Origin: Ancylobacter novellus
Lineage (GTDB): Bacteria > Pseudomonadota > Alphaproteobacteria > Rhizobiales > Xanthobacteraceae
DNA: 39,533 nucleotides
Reading direction: 5' to 3'
NCBI GenBank assembly: GCA_003241485.1
Contig: QFQD01000042.1
Location: forward strand, 1-39,533
Shown here: positions 1 through 8,579 of the stretch, piece by piece
Numbering within the stretch: the stretch's first letter is position 1
Layout of the letters: every line of letters starts with the position of its first letter
Program-made: the position numbers and the translations under genes
Notes under the pieces: generated by a model
Database searches by the model: none
What the model saw: only the letters and a program-made list of their open reading frames with translations
Told to the model about the DNA's origin: nothing

Positions 1-1
1 G

Positions 2-1561
2 TTGCAGCGCGCCGTCGCGCTGGTGCTTTGCCACGGTGCCGATGCCGGCGGCGCGAAACTTCTGGCGGAGCTTGCCAAGAATTTTGAGGTCGTGCTCGTT
101 CGTATCGACGGCGTGGGCGCCGGCAGCCCAATGCCGGAGGCGGCGCGCACGGTTTCATTCTCCGCCGCGGGTTCACGGGTGCCGCGCAGCGTGCTGCTGA
201 GCGCTCTGGCGCTGCGCCTGCGCGACCTGAAGCCGCGTGTCGCGTTGGCTCTCGGTGCTGCGACGGCCGATGCCGCCCTGGCCTGCGAGCTGCGCGAGAT
301 ACCCGTGGTCTTCCTCGCGGATTCCGTCGCGCCGGAAACCATGCTGCGCGACGCCACCGAGGTGGTCTTTCCCTCCGCCGCCGCTCGCATCGCGGCGAAG
401 ACGGCCTTTCCCGCTTTTGCCGGGCGCGACTACCTGCATGTCGTCGACGAGCCCCTCAGTGCGGGCGCCGCATCAGCCGTGGCGATAGCGGAACTCGCCG
501 CCCGCCGGGTTGAGGATGAGGTCGCGCTCGCCCTCAAGGCGGGGGCGGGCCGGCTGGAAATTCTCACCGCCGACCAGCCCGGGCGCGATCCTGCCGTGGC
601 GCTGCGCGAGCAGGTGATCGCCTGGCGCCGCAGCCATGCCGGGGGCACGCGCCGGATGCGCCGGATTCTGCACAGGCCCTGTTCCGGATTCAATCCGCTG
701 ATCTATGCGGAGGCGCATCCGCAGGCCTGTCTCGTCAATCGGCGCTACCCGCTTGCCCACTGGATCGAGCAGGGTGAGCCGGCCGGGCCGTGGGTTTATG
801 AGGTGGTTCGCCCCGGCGAAGCGGTGGCGGCGCAGGTGAAGGTCGCGCTGCACGGCCACTTCTTCTATGCCGACCTGCTGCCGGAGATGCTGGAGCGGCT
901 GCAGCGCGGGGCCACCCGGCCCGACCTGTTCCTGACCACGGACAATGAAGCCAAGGTGGCGCAGATGCGCGCCGCGACGCGCGATTATCCCGCAAAGGTG
1001 GAGATCACCATCGTGCCCAATCTCGGGCGCGACATCGGGCCGTTCTTCACCGCGCTGCGCGAGTCGCTGCTGCGGGGCGGCTATGACGTGTTCTTCCATT
1101 TGCACGGCAAGAAGACCAAGGGCCGCCGCCGCAACATCGGCGATCCCTGGCGCAACTTCCTGTGGGAGAACATGATCGGCGGCGCTTTCCCGATGCTGGA
1201 CGCCATCGTCGCGCGCTTTGCCACGGACCCTTCCACCGGCCTCGTTTTCCCCGAGGACAGCCATGTGCTCGACTGGGGACGCAACGAGGAAGTGGCGCAT
1301 GCCTTGCGGCACTCGCTCGGGCTGGATGAGCCGATGACGACCTATGTCGAATTTCCCGTCGGCAACATGTTCGCCGCGCGGCCCGCCGCGCTCAAACCGT
1401 TGCTCGACCTCGACCTGCAATGGGACGATTATCCCGCCGAGCCGGTTCCCGATGACGGCACGGTCCTCCACGGCCTTGAGCGGATACTGCCGCTGGTCGT
1501 GCGCAAGGCCGGCTACGTCGCGCGCGCCGTCCGTGTTCCCGGTACCTACTGGGAAGACTAG
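2..1561 (+). CDS. Rhamnan synthesis F (RgpF-like) family protein, 5'-truncated by window edge
   Basis: The visible 519 residues match the RgpF/rhamnan-synthesis-F family, which takes part in building rhamnose-containing or related surface polysaccharides. The typical core is at about residues 275-515: HGHFFYADLLPEML, then FLTTDNEAK, then VPNLGRDIGPF, then the HLHGKK stretch and the conserved GNMFAARP and GTYWED ends. The first 200 residues look like a Rossmann-type glycosyltransferase half, including an FLADSVAPE stretch. The open frame runs to the window edge with only a TTG at base 2, so the true start probably lies upstream. The gene ends 34 bases before nadE. The exact polysaccharide is not determinable here. 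Confidence 0.8.
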   Translation: MQRAVALVLCHGADAGGAKLLAELAKNFEVVLVRIDGVGAGSPMPEAARTVSFSAAGSRVPRSVLLSALALRLRDLKPRVALALGAATADAALACELREIPVVFLADSVAPETMLRDATEVVFPSAAARIAAKTAFPAFAGRDYLHVVDEPLSAGAASAVAIAELAARRVEDEVALALKAGAGRLEILTADQPGRDPAVALREQVIAWRRSHAGGTRRMRRILHRPCSGFNPLIYAEAHPQACLVNRRYPLAHWIEQGEPAGPWVYEVVRPGEAVAAQVKVALHGHFFYADLLPEMLERLQRGATRPDLFLTTDNEAKVAQMRAATRDYPAKVEITIVPNLGRDIGPFFTALRESLLRGGYDVFFHLHGKKTKGRRRNIGDPWRNFLWENMIGGAFPMLDAIVARFATDPSTGLVFPEDSHVLDWGRNEEVAHALRHSLGLDEPMTTYVEFPVGNMFAARPAALKPLLDLDLQWDDYPAEPVPDDGTVLHGLERILPLVVRKAGYVARAVRVPGTYWED

Positions 1562-1595
1562 AGCGGCGATTGCCGAGCGCGCGGCGGAAGGTTAA

Positions 1596-3278
1596 ATGAC
1601 GCTCATGTCCGCAGAACCCGCCGACCAGCTTCTCATCGCTTTCGCGCAGCTCAACCCGATCGTCGGCGACATCGCCGGCAATGCGGACAAGGCGCGCGCC
1701 GCGCGAAAACTGGCGGCCGAGCAGGGCGCGGATCTCATCCTGTTCACCGAGCTGTTCATCGCCGGCTATCCGCCCGAAGATCTCGTCCTCAAGCCGGCCT
1801 TCCAGGCCGCGTGCCGCGCGGCAGTGGAGCAGCTTGCTGCCGAAACCGCCGATGGCGGGCCGGCCATGCTGATCGGCCTTCCCTGGGTGGACGGGGGCAG
1901 GCTCTACAACGCCGTGGCGCTGCTGGAGGAAGGGCGCCTCGCGACTTTGCGCTACAAGGTCGATCTGCCCAATTACGGCCCGTTCGACGAGAAGCGCGTC
2001 TTCGTGCCCGGCCCCATGCCGGGGCCCATTCCGTTCCGTGGCGTGCGCATCGGTGTCCCGATCTGCGAGGATATCTGGTCGCAGGACGTCATCGAGTGCC
2101 TCGCGGAAACCGGCTCCGAGCTTCTGCTTATCCCCAATGGCTCGCCTTATCGCCGCACGGTCTATGACGAGCGGATGAATGTCGCGGTGGCGCGGGTGGT
2201 CGAGAGCGGCCTGCCGCTCGCCTATGTCAACCAGGCCGGCGGACAGGACGAACTGGTATTCGACGGCGGCTCCTTCGTGCTGAATGCCGACCGTTCGCTC
2301 GCGGTCCAGCTGCCGAATTTCCAGGAGCGCATCCGCCTCACCCGCTGGGAGCGCTGGGCCGATGGCTGGCACTGCGAGGAAGGCGCCCGCGCGCCACTGA
2401 TCACGGATGACGAGGCCGATTATGCCGCCTGCGTCACCGGTCTGCGCGACTATGTCGAGAAGAACCGCTTCCCCGGCGTGGTGCTGGGCCTGTCGGGCGG
2501 TGTCGATTCCGCGCTCGTTGCCGCCATGGCGGTGGACGCGCTGGGCGCGGACCGCGTGCACTGCGTGATGCTGCCCTATCGCTACACCTCGGGCGAGTCG
2601 CTGACGGATGCCGCCGCCGTGGCTGCGGCGCTGGGCGTGCGCTACGACATCGTGCCGATCGCAGAAGCGGTGGAGGCGCTGGAGCACGTGCTGGCGCCCG
2701 TCTTCGGCAATCGCGGGCGCGATGTCACGGAAGAGAACCTGCAGTCGCGCGTGCGCGGCACCCTGCTGATGTCGATCTCCAACAAGTTCGGCTCTATGGT
2801 GGTGACGACCGGCAACAAGTCGGAGATGTCGACCGGCTATGCCACGCTCTATGGCGACATGAATGGCGGCTATAACCCGCTGAAGGACCTCTACAAGACG
2901 GAGGTGTTCCGCCTCTGCCACCTGCGCAACCGCTGGAAGCCGGCGGACGCTCTGGGCCCCGACGGGGTGGTGATCCCCGAGAATGTCATCACCAAGCCGC
3001 CGACCGCCGAGTTGCGTGAGAACCAGAAGGACCAGGACAGCCTGCCGCCTTACGAGGTGCTCGACGCCATCCTCGAGCGGCTTGTGGAGCGCGAACGGCC
3101 CGTCGCCGACATCGTGGCGGAAGGCTATGAGCCGGCCCTCGTCGCGCGGGTGGAGCGCATGCTCAACATTGCCGAATACAAGCGCCGGCAGGCCGCGCCG
3201 GGGGTGAAGGTGACGACGCGCAATTTCGGCCGCGACCGGCGCTATCCCATCACCAACCGGTTCCGCGAGACGGTTTAG
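1596..3278 (+). CDS. nadE: Glutamine-dependent NAD+ synthetase
   Basis: Catalyses the last step of NAD biosynthesis, amidating deamido-NAD with ammonia released from glutamine. It is a two-domain enzyme of 560 residues, normal for the glutaminase-linked form. The N-terminal nitrilase-type glutaminase has the expected Glu-Lys-Cys triad at E52 (FTELF), K121 (YKVDLPNYGPF) and C157 (PICEDIW). The C-terminal synthetase carries the ATP pyrophosphatase loop SGGVDS at 300-305 and the STGYATLYGDMNGGYNPLKD stretch. A GGAAGG ribosome site at 1586-1591 lies 4 bases before the first ATG; a second in-frame ATG at 1605 is a possible alternative start. It is a lone housekeeping gene in the same direction as gltX downstream. 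Confidence 0.96.
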   Translation: MTLMSAEPADQLLIAFAQLNPIVGDIAGNADKARAARKLAAEQGADLILFTELFIAGYPPEDLVLKPAFQAACRAAVEQLAAETADGGPAMLIGLPWVDGGRLYNAVALLEEGRLATLRYKVDLPNYGPFDEKRVFVPGPMPGPIPFRGVRIGVPICEDIWSQDVIECLAETGSELLLIPNGSPYRRTVYDERMNVAVARVVESGLPLAYVNQAGGQDELVFDGGSFVLNADRSLAVQLPNFQERIRLTRWERWADGWHCEEGARAPLITDDEADYAACVTGLRDYVEKNRFPGVVLGLSGGVDSALVAAMAVDALGADRVHCVMLPYRYTSGESLTDAAAVAAALGVRYDIVPIAEAVEALEHVLAPVFGNRGRDVTEENLQSRVRGTLLMSISNKFGSMVVTTGNKSEMSTGYATLYGDMNGGYNPLKDLYKTEVFRLCHLRNRWKPADALGPDGVVIPENVITKPPTAELRENQKDQDSLPPYEVLDAILERLVERERPVADIVAEGYEPALVARVERMLNIAEYKRRQAAPGVKVTTRNFGRDRRYPITNRFRETV

Positions 3279-3305
3279 GCCACGCTTGTAAAGCCATCGG
3301 CTCCT

Positions 3306-3322
3306 TCTCCCCGCGGGGGAGA
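3306..3322. repeat. Short intergenic palindrome (TCTCCCC-GCG-GGGGAGA)
   Basis: A perfect 7-bp inverted repeat with a 3-base loop lies in the 83-base gap between nadE and gltX. Palindromes with this CTCCCC/GGGGAG core are common between genes in Rhizobiales. No T-run follows on either strand, so it is better described as a repeat element than as an intrinsic terminator. Confidence 0.5.
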
Positions 3323-3361
3323 GGGATTGCCCGTTGTCCGCATCCCGGCGATAAGCGCGGC

Positions 3362-4714
3362 ATGTCAGATACCGCACCCGTCCTCCGCTTCGCCCCGTCG
3401 CCGACTGGCCTGCTGCATGTCGGCAATGCCCGCACCGCGCTCTACAACGCGCTCTTTGCCCGGCGCGAGGGTGGCACCTTCATCCTGCGCTATGACGACA
3501 CCGACACGGCGCGCTCGACGGAGGAGTTCGCGCAGGCCATCGCCCGCGACATTGGCTGGCTGGGCCTCGTGCCGGATCGGGTCGAGCGGCAGTCGGACCG
3601 GCTGCCGCGCTATGACGCGGCGGTGGAGCGGCTGAAGGCATCAGGTCGGCTCTACCCCGCCTATGAGACCGAAGATGAGCTGGAGACCCGCCGTCTCTCC
3701 CGCCGCCGGCGCGGCCTGCCCCCGCTCTATGACCGCGCGGCCCTCAAGCTCACCGATGTCGATCGTTCAAGGCTGGAGGCCGAGGGGCGCCGTCCGCATT
3801 GGCGCTTCCGGCTGGATGGTCGCAAGGTCGCGTGGGCCGACCTCGTGCGCGGCGAGCAGGCGGTCGATACCGCGACGCTCTCCGACCCCGTGCTGGTGCG
3901 CGAGGACGGCTCCTATCTCTACACGCTAACCTCTGTGGTCGACGACATCGAGATGGCCGTCACCCACGTGGTGCGCGGCGAGGACCACGTCACCAATACC
4001 GGCGTGCAGATCGAGATCATCGAAGCGCTGGGCGGCACGGTGCCGGTGTTCGGCCATCACAATCTTCTCACCCTGCCGAGCGGGGAGGGGTTGTCCAAGC
4101 GCCTTGGCCACCTGTCGCTGAACGCGCTGCGCGAGGAAGGGCAGGAGGCGCTCGCGGTCGCCGCGCTTGCGGTGCTGACCGGGACTTCGCTGGCGGTGGA
4201 GCCGGTCTCCGATCTCGACGCTCTGGCGGCACGGATCGACTTCACGAAGATCTCCCGCGCGCCGGCGCGCTTCGATCCGGCCGACCTCGACGCGCTCACC
4301 GCCGCCACGCTGCACCATCTACCGTATAAGGCGGTGGCCGAGCGGCTGGCGGCTCTGGGTGTCGGCGGGGGCGAGGCGTTCTGGCTGGCGGTGCGGGGAA
4401 ATCTCGGCCGGCTGTCCGACGCGCGGCATTGGTGGGCCGTTGTGGATGAGCCGCTGGCGCCGGTCGTCGAGGCCGAAGATGCCGGCTTCCTGTCGCAGGC
4501 CGCCGATCTCCTGCCGCCCGAGCCGTGGAATGGCGAGGTCTACACCACATGGCTGAATGTGTTGAAGCCGGCCAGCGGCCGCAAGGGGCGGGGGCTGTTC
4601 CACCCGCTTCGCCTCGCGCTCACCGGCGCCGAGAGCGGCCCGGAACTCAAGGCGCTGCTGCCGCTGATCGGGAGGGAACGGGCCGCCGCCCGGCTTAACG
4701 GGCAGACGGCCTAG
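3362..4714 (+). CDS. gltX: Glutamate--tRNA ligase (class I GluRS)
   Basis: Charges tRNA-Glu, and possibly tRNA-Gln where the organism uses the transamidation route. The 450-residue length is normal. The catalytic class I signatures are visible: the HIGH-type HVGN at 19-22 inside FAPSPTGLLHVGNAR, and the KMSKS-type LSKR at 244-247. The sequence after the second motif (LGHLSLNALREEG) departs from the usual HGA continuation. That is compatible with the second, divergent GluRS copy that many alphaproteobacteria carry, but whether another copy exists cannot be seen here. The ATG at 3362 directly precedes the conserved N-terminus; its ribosome site is weak. It is convergent with the next gene, with only 6 bases between the stop codons. 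Confidence 0.93.
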   Translation: MSDTAPVLRFAPSPTGLLHVGNARTALYNALFARREGGTFILRYDDTDTARSTEEFAQAIARDIGWLGLVPDRVERQSDRLPRYDAAVERLKASGRLYPAYETEDELETRRLSRRRRGLPPLYDRAALKLTDVDRSRLEAEGRRPHWRFRLDGRKVAWADLVRGEQAVDTATLSDPVLVREDGSYLYTLTSVVDDIEMAVTHVVRGEDHVTNTGVQIEIIEALGGTVPVFGHHNLLTLPSGEGLSKRLGHLSLNALREEGQEALAVAALAVLTGTSLAVEPVSDLDALAARIDFTKISRAPARFDPADLDALTAATLHHLPYKAVAERLAALGVGGGEAFWLAVRGNLGRLSDARHWWAVVDEPLAPVVEAEDAGFLSQAADLLPPEPWNGEVYTTWLNVLKPASGRKGRGLFHPLRLALTGAESGPELKALLPLIGRERAAARLNGQTA

Positions 4715-4720
4715 CCGTTA

Positions 4721-5752
4721 TCAGGGCTTCTTGTTCGTCGGCACCGGCGTCGCCGGGCGCGGCTGCGCCATCTCGCGCGAAGCGTCCTCGGTGACGACGA
4801 TGTCGCCCTTGCGTAGGGTGGGATCGTCCTGCTGGGTCAGCGCCTGTGCCCAGCTCTGGCCAGCCGGACGACAGGAGCACGCCGGCACGAACTGCTTCTT
4901 GTAAAGCAGGGCGTTCGGCAGCGACATGTAGGACTGGCCGTTGGTGCCGACCGCCTGCTCGATATCCTCGCCCGGGTTGCGATAGGCGAAGAGCCGGGCT
5001 TCCGTGCCGGGGCACTGGCGCTGGCACAGCGCCTCGTCCGAGCCGAACTTGGCCGGCGTCGCGGCGAAGGACACCGGGAAAAAGAAGCCGTCGCAGGTGC
5101 GCACGCACACGGTGCGATAGGTCGACACCTTCGGCATCTCCAGCGGCTGGACGTCCAGCGGGCCGGATTCCTCGTCAGGTGCGCGCGGCACGCCGAACAG
5201 TTGCTCGAACAGGTTGCGCGGGGCGCGCCTCTGGGCCGGCATGCCGGCGCCGGGTGGCTGGCCGAGCGCGGCCTGATATTGCGCGCCGCAATTGTTCTGC
5301 GCGAGCGCGTAGACCAGCTGGCGACGCTGTTCATCGGCGCCGTTGCTCTGCCCCTGCGCCTGCGTCATGGTGCGGTCGAGTGCCGAGCGGGCCTGCGTCA
5401 GGTTGCGGTTGAGCGCCTCGCACTGCGGCGGCAGCTGCGGCTGGAAAATAAGAAAGCCACGCTTGTCGCAGCCGAGTTGGCGCACCTGCGCGGTAAGGTC
5501 GGCAATTGCCTGACGCTGCCGCTGGATCTGTGCGCCGAGATCAGGCTGGCCGCCACCACCACCCCGGTCGAGCGATGCGAGTTGGCCTTCCAGACGGATG
5601 CAGATCGAGCGGTCGGCCTGCGGCGCGCCGCCGACGGCGCCGGGCGGTAGGTCCTGCGCCCGGACAACGCCCGGATTCATCGCTCCCGCGAGGCCCATCA
5701 GCAGGGCGGACGCAATGAAGGCACGGAGCGGGCGGCGGTTCTGAAGCATCAT
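4721..5752 (-). CDS. DUF2865 family exported protein
   Basis: A 343-residue protein of unknown function, characteristic of Rhizobiales. I place the start at the MMLQNRR methionines (5752/5749) because they are followed by a classical signal peptide with hydrophobic core AFIASALLMGLAGAM ending near VVRAQ. The longer upstream frame has no signal logic. The middle (about 60-180) is Gln/Arg-rich and helical, with coiled-coil-like stretches. The conserved C-terminal part contains several cysteines (VCVRTCDGFFFPVS, LCQRQCPG, ACSCRPAG) that could form disulfides in the periplasm, plus a tyrosine/asparagine-rich YRNPGEDIEQAV segment. The family assignment comes from memory of this cysteine pattern; no biochemical role is known to me. 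Confidence 0.8.
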   Translation of the reverse strand: MMLQNRRPLRAFIASALLMGLAGAMNPGVVRAQDLPPGAVGGAPQADRSICIRLEGQLASLDRGGGGGQPDLGAQIQRQRQAIADLTAQVRQLGCDKRGFLIFQPQLPPQCEALNRNLTQARSALDRTMTQAQGQSNGADEQRRQLVYALAQNNCGAQYQAALGQPPGAGMPAQRRAPRNLFEQLFGVPRAPDEESGPLDVQPLEMPKVSTYRTVCVRTCDGFFFPVSFAATPAKFGSDEALCQRQCPGTEARLFAYRNPGEDIEQAVGTNGQSYMSLPNALLYKKQFVPACSCRPAGQSWAQALTQQDDPTLRKGDIVVTEDASREMAQPRPATPVPTNKKP

Positions 5753-5947
5753 CTGTTCGGCTGTTTCACTCGGCTGCCCGGCTGTGTGCCGGAATTGCGC
5801 GGCAAGGGCAATGACAACAGGCAATGAGCACGGCGAGCTTGTCGAAATTTTGAACCGGCCGAAATCTCATCCCTCATGACGCGATGGTCTTCTCCCTTGG
5901 GCCGGGCGCACCCATATATTGCGTGGATTCCCGTGGAGTAGCCCTGC

Positions 5948-6460
5948 ATGAACCGATTTGCGTCCGTTGCCGCCCTGCTCATGCTCGTGGGGCTGGGCCT
6001 GTCGCCCGCCGCGGCGCAGGAGCCCGACCTCATCTTCAGGAAATCGACGGTGTGGAAGTTCCTCACGCCGGACGACAAGCTGGCGACCTATGGCATAGAC
6101 GATCCTCTCGTCGCGGGTGTGGCGTGCCACTACACCGTGCCCGAGAAGGGCGGGGTGTCGGGAATGCTGGGCGTCGCGGAGGAAGTGTCGGACATCTCCA
6201 TTGCCTGCCGGCAGATCGGGCCGATCTCGTTCAAGGGCAAGTTCGAGCAGGGCGATGTGGCCTATCGCGAGAGCCGCTCGCTGATCTTCAAGAAGATGCA
6301 GATCGTCCGCGGCTGCGACACCAAGCGCAACGTGCTGGTCTATCTCGTCTATTCCGACAAGCTGATCGACGGCAGCCCGAAGAACTCGACCTCGACGGTG
6401 CCGATCATGCCCTGGGGCGCGACCAATGAGGCGCCTCGGTGCGCCGATTACCTGAAATGA
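5948..6460 (+). CDS. creA: CreA family exported protein
   Basis: A 170-residue protein with a clear signal peptide (cleavage near AAAQ, residue 23). It is followed by a CreA-type domain: DLIFRKSTVWKFL, then DDPLVAGVACHYT, AEEVSDISIACRQIGPI, FKKMQIVRGCD and LVYLVYSDKLIDGSPKNSTS. The cysteines at the VACHY, IACRQ, VRGCD and PRCAD positions are family-typical. CreA proteins are widespread in Proteobacteria, located in the periplasm or associated with membranes, and their molecular role is unresolved. A GGAG at about 5933-5936 serves the ATG. The gene stands alone, divergent from the DUF2865 gene, and its stop codon touches the terminator that serves the opposite-strand gene. Confidence 0.88.
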   Translation: MNRFASVAALLMLVGLGLSPAAAQEPDLIFRKSTVWKFLTPDDKLATYGIDDPLVAGVACHYTVPEKGGVSGMLGVAEEVSDISIACRQIGPISFKGKFEQGDVAYRESRSLIFKKMQIVRGCDTKRNVLVYLVYSDKLIDGSPKNSTSTVPIMPWGATNEAPRCADYLK

Positions 6461-6486
6461 AAAAGCGGCCGGATCGATCCGGCCGC
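6460..6486 (-). terminator. Intrinsic terminator for the minus-strand gene 6529-6855
   Basis: A perfect 22-bp palindrome spans 6465-6486 (arms GCGGCCGG and CCGGCCGC around ATCGAT). On the minus strand it is followed at once by five T residues (6464-6460), the classical intrinsic terminator layout. It abuts the creA stop codon, and the hairpin could also serve creA in the other direction although that side lacks a T-run. Confidence 0.8.
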
Positions 6487-6528
6487 CTGTCGCTCTCTCG
6501 TCGCTGCCGCTCGTGACGGCAGGGGCGC

Positions 6529-6855
6529 TCACTTGCTGCAGGTGATGGCGACCGTTTCGGCGCAGCCCGCGCCATAGCAGGCGGTGCGCACCGGCGCGGT
6601 GGAAACGGCGCTGATCGTGGCGTCGGACTTCACCTTGCCGAAGCCGACGGCGCGCTCATAGTCGTGCACCCGGCACCAGGCATCCGCCATGGCCTGGCCG
6701 CAACTGGCGCCCGAGGCGACGCAGGCGTCAATGCCGTAGCCGTCGGAGGAGTCGACGATGAAGATTTCGCGCGCGTCCTGCGCGGTCGCGATGACCGGCG
6801 AGAGAGCGAGAAGGCCAGTCACAAGGGCGGTGTGGAGACGCAGGCAGGAGCGCAT
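6529..6855 (-). CDS. Small exported cysteine-containing hypothetical protein
   Basis: A protein of 108 residues with a signal peptide (MRSCLRLHTALVTGLLALSPVIATAQ). I chose the Met at 6855 because it immediately precedes the positively charged signal start; an upstream Met at 6882 would add 9 unconvincing residues. The mature part has five cysteines in paired spacing (DACVASGASCGQAM, DAWCRV, TACYGAGC, ITCSK), suggesting disulfides in the periplasm. I recognise similar unnamed proteins from Rhizobiales but no named family and no function. It is a single gene ending in a good intrinsic terminator, convergent with creA. Confidence 0.7.
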   Translation of the reverse strand: MRSCLRLHTALVTGLLALSPVIATAQDAREIFIVDSSDGYGIDACVASGASCGQAMADAWCRVHDYERAVGFGKVKSDATISAVSTAPVRTACYGAGCAETVAITCSK

Positions 6856-7184
6856 GGGACGGACTGCAGTTTGTGGCGACAAATGGTGAAAGACGCGGAC
6901 ACAGCTGCGTCCGGCTATCTAACGCGAATGTGGCCAAAAGGTTTGAAGCGACCCTTAACGAATCTTCTGGAGACGACCGTCCGGGGAAGCGGACGGGGGA
7001 ATAGCCCCGCCCCCAAATGGCCGTCAACCGTTCCCGGGTATGGCTACCATGCGGCGCTGGCGGGGCGATTGCCGGCGGCGATGACGCCCTCACGCGGGTT
7101 TTCCCTTCGCCCGCTTGACGTGGCCGGCCAAACCGACGACAGACGCGGCGTCGCTCCCCAGGCGGGAGTGCGAGGAGAAAATTC
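6856..7184. other. 329-base intergenic region with two adjacent hairpins upstream of cysS
   Basis: No plausible gene is seen here. It must contain the divergent promoters for the small exported protein (minus) and cysS (plus). Two small inverted repeats follow each other: CCGTCCG/CGGACGG at 6977-6983 and 6990-6996 (loop GGGAAG), and GGGG/CCCC at 6996-6999 and 7005-7008. They lie about 180 bases ahead of the cysS start and could be part of its leader or an upstream structure. No T-run follows, and no recognised riboswitch was identified. Confidence 0.45.
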
Positions 7185-8579
7185 ATGTCGGGCATATCGG
7201 GGTCGGGGTTTCCCGAACTGAAGCTGTACAACACGCTCACGCGCACCAAGGAAGCGTTCGCTCCTTTGGATCCGGCGAAGGTGCGCATGTATGTGTGCGG
7301 CCCGACGGTCTATGATTTCGCCCATATCGGCAATGCGCGCCCGGTGATCGTGTTCGATCTGCTGTACCGGCTGCTGCGCCACCTCTATGGCCCCGATCAC
7401 GTCAAATATGTCCGCAACATCACCGACGTGGACGACAAGATCAACGCGCGCGCCGCGCAGGAATATCCCGGCCTCGACCTTAACGAGGCGATCGGCAAGG
7501 TGACCTTCACCACCGAGGCGCAGTTCCACGACGACCTCGAAGCGCTCGGCGTGCTGCACCCGGATGTCGAGCCGCGCGCGACCGAGCACATCGTCGAGAT
7601 GCGCCAGCTGATCGAGAAGCTGGTCGCCGCCGGCCACGCCTATGTGGCGGAGAATCATGTGCTGTTCTCCGTGCCGTCCATGCCCGACTACGGCAAGCTC
7701 TCGAACCGCCCGCTGGACGACATGCTGGCCGGAGCGCGGGTGGATGTGGCGCCCTACAAGCAGGACGCCATGGACTTCGTGCTGTGGAAGCCCTCCAAGT
7801 CGGGTGAACCGGGCTGGCCCTCGCCGGCCGGCATCGAGGTGCCCGGCCGTCCCGGCTGGCACATCGAGTGCTCGGCCATGAGCTGGAAGCATCTCGGCGA
7901 GACCTTCGACATTCATGGCGGCGGTATCGACCTCGTCTTCCCGCACCATGAGAACGAGGTGGCGCAGTCGCGTTGCGCGTTCCATTCCGGAATCATGGCC
8001 AAGGTCTGGATGCACAACGGCTTCCTGCAGGTGGAAGGCGAGAAGATGTCGAAGTCGCTCGGCAACTTCGTCACCATCCGCGAATTGCTGGCCGACTGGC
8101 CGGGCGAGGTGCTGCGCCTCAACATGCTCAAGACCCATTACCGCCAGCCGATCGACTGGACAGTGAAGGGGCTGGAGGAAAGCGCGAAGACGCTGGAGCA
8201 GTGGTTCGATGCCGCCTCGATCGACGCCTATCCGCGTCCCGCGCCCTCGGTGATGGAAGCGCTGGCCGACGACCTCAACACCCCGAAGGCGATCGCCGAG
8301 ATGCATGGTCTGAAGGACCATGCGGGCAAGAAGGCGCTGGCGGGCACGCTTGCCTTTCTCGGCTTCACGCCCGGTCCGCTGCAGGAGTGGCTGGCCGCGC
8401 GCGCGCCGGAGCTTTCCGTTCCGGCCGAGGAGATCGAGGCGCGTCTGGCCGAGCGCATCGAAGCCCGTCGCAACCGCGACTGGGCGACCTCCGACCGCAT
8501 TCGCGACGAACTTCTCGCGCTCGGCGTGGCGCTGAAGGACAACAAGGACGGCACGACCAGCTGGGAGCCGAAGCGGTGA
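7185..8579 (+). CDS. cysS: Cysteine--tRNA ligase
   Basis: Charges tRNA-Cys with cysteine in the cytoplasm. It is a 464-residue class I synthetase of normal length. The HIGH motif is HIGN at 47-50 within MYVCGPTVYDFAHIGNARP, where C38 is a zinc ligand. The KMSKS motif is exact at 287-291. The WHIECSAM and HGGGIDLVFPHHENE stretches supply the other zinc and active-site ligands. GAGGAG at 7172-7177, 7 bases before the ATG, fixes the start. The stop codon overlaps the start of the following acetyltransferase, so the two are translationally coupled. Confidence 0.97.
   Translation: MSGISGSGFPELKLYNTLTRTKEAFAPLDPAKVRMYVCGPTVYDFAHIGNARPVIVFDLLYRLLRHLYGPDHVKYVRNITDVDDKINARAAQEYPGLDLNEAIGKVTFTTEAQFHDDLEALGVLHPDVEPRATEHIVEMRQLIEKLVAAGHAYVAENHVLFSVPSMPDYGKLSNRPLDDMLAGARVDVAPYKQDAMDFVLWKPSKSGEPGWPSPAGIEVPGRPGWHIECSAMSWKHLGETFDIHGGGIDLVFPHHENEVAQSRCAFHSGIMAKVWMHNGFLQVEGEKMSKSLGNFVTIRELLADWPGEVLRLNMLKTHYRQPIDWTVKGLEESAKTLEQWFDAASIDAYPRPAPSVMEALADDLNTPKAIAEMHGLKDHAGKKALAGTLAFLGFTPGPLQEWLAARAPELSVPAEEIEARLAERIEARRNRDWATSDRIRDELLALGVALKDNKDGTTSWEPKR

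Noticed and set aside
3306..3322. nadE terminator at the CTCCCC/GGGGAG palindrome
   Set aside because: No T-run follows on the plus strand; it looks like a common intergenic palindrome.
1392..3377. A 661-codon open frame antisense to nadE
   Set aside because: It is a compositional shadow of nadE, whose complete catalytic residues are visible on the plus strand.
6856..7184. Possible amino-acid riboswitch or T-box before cysS
   Set aside because: No T-box consensus, no terminator/antiterminator pair and no known riboswitch core was recognised; only small stems are present.
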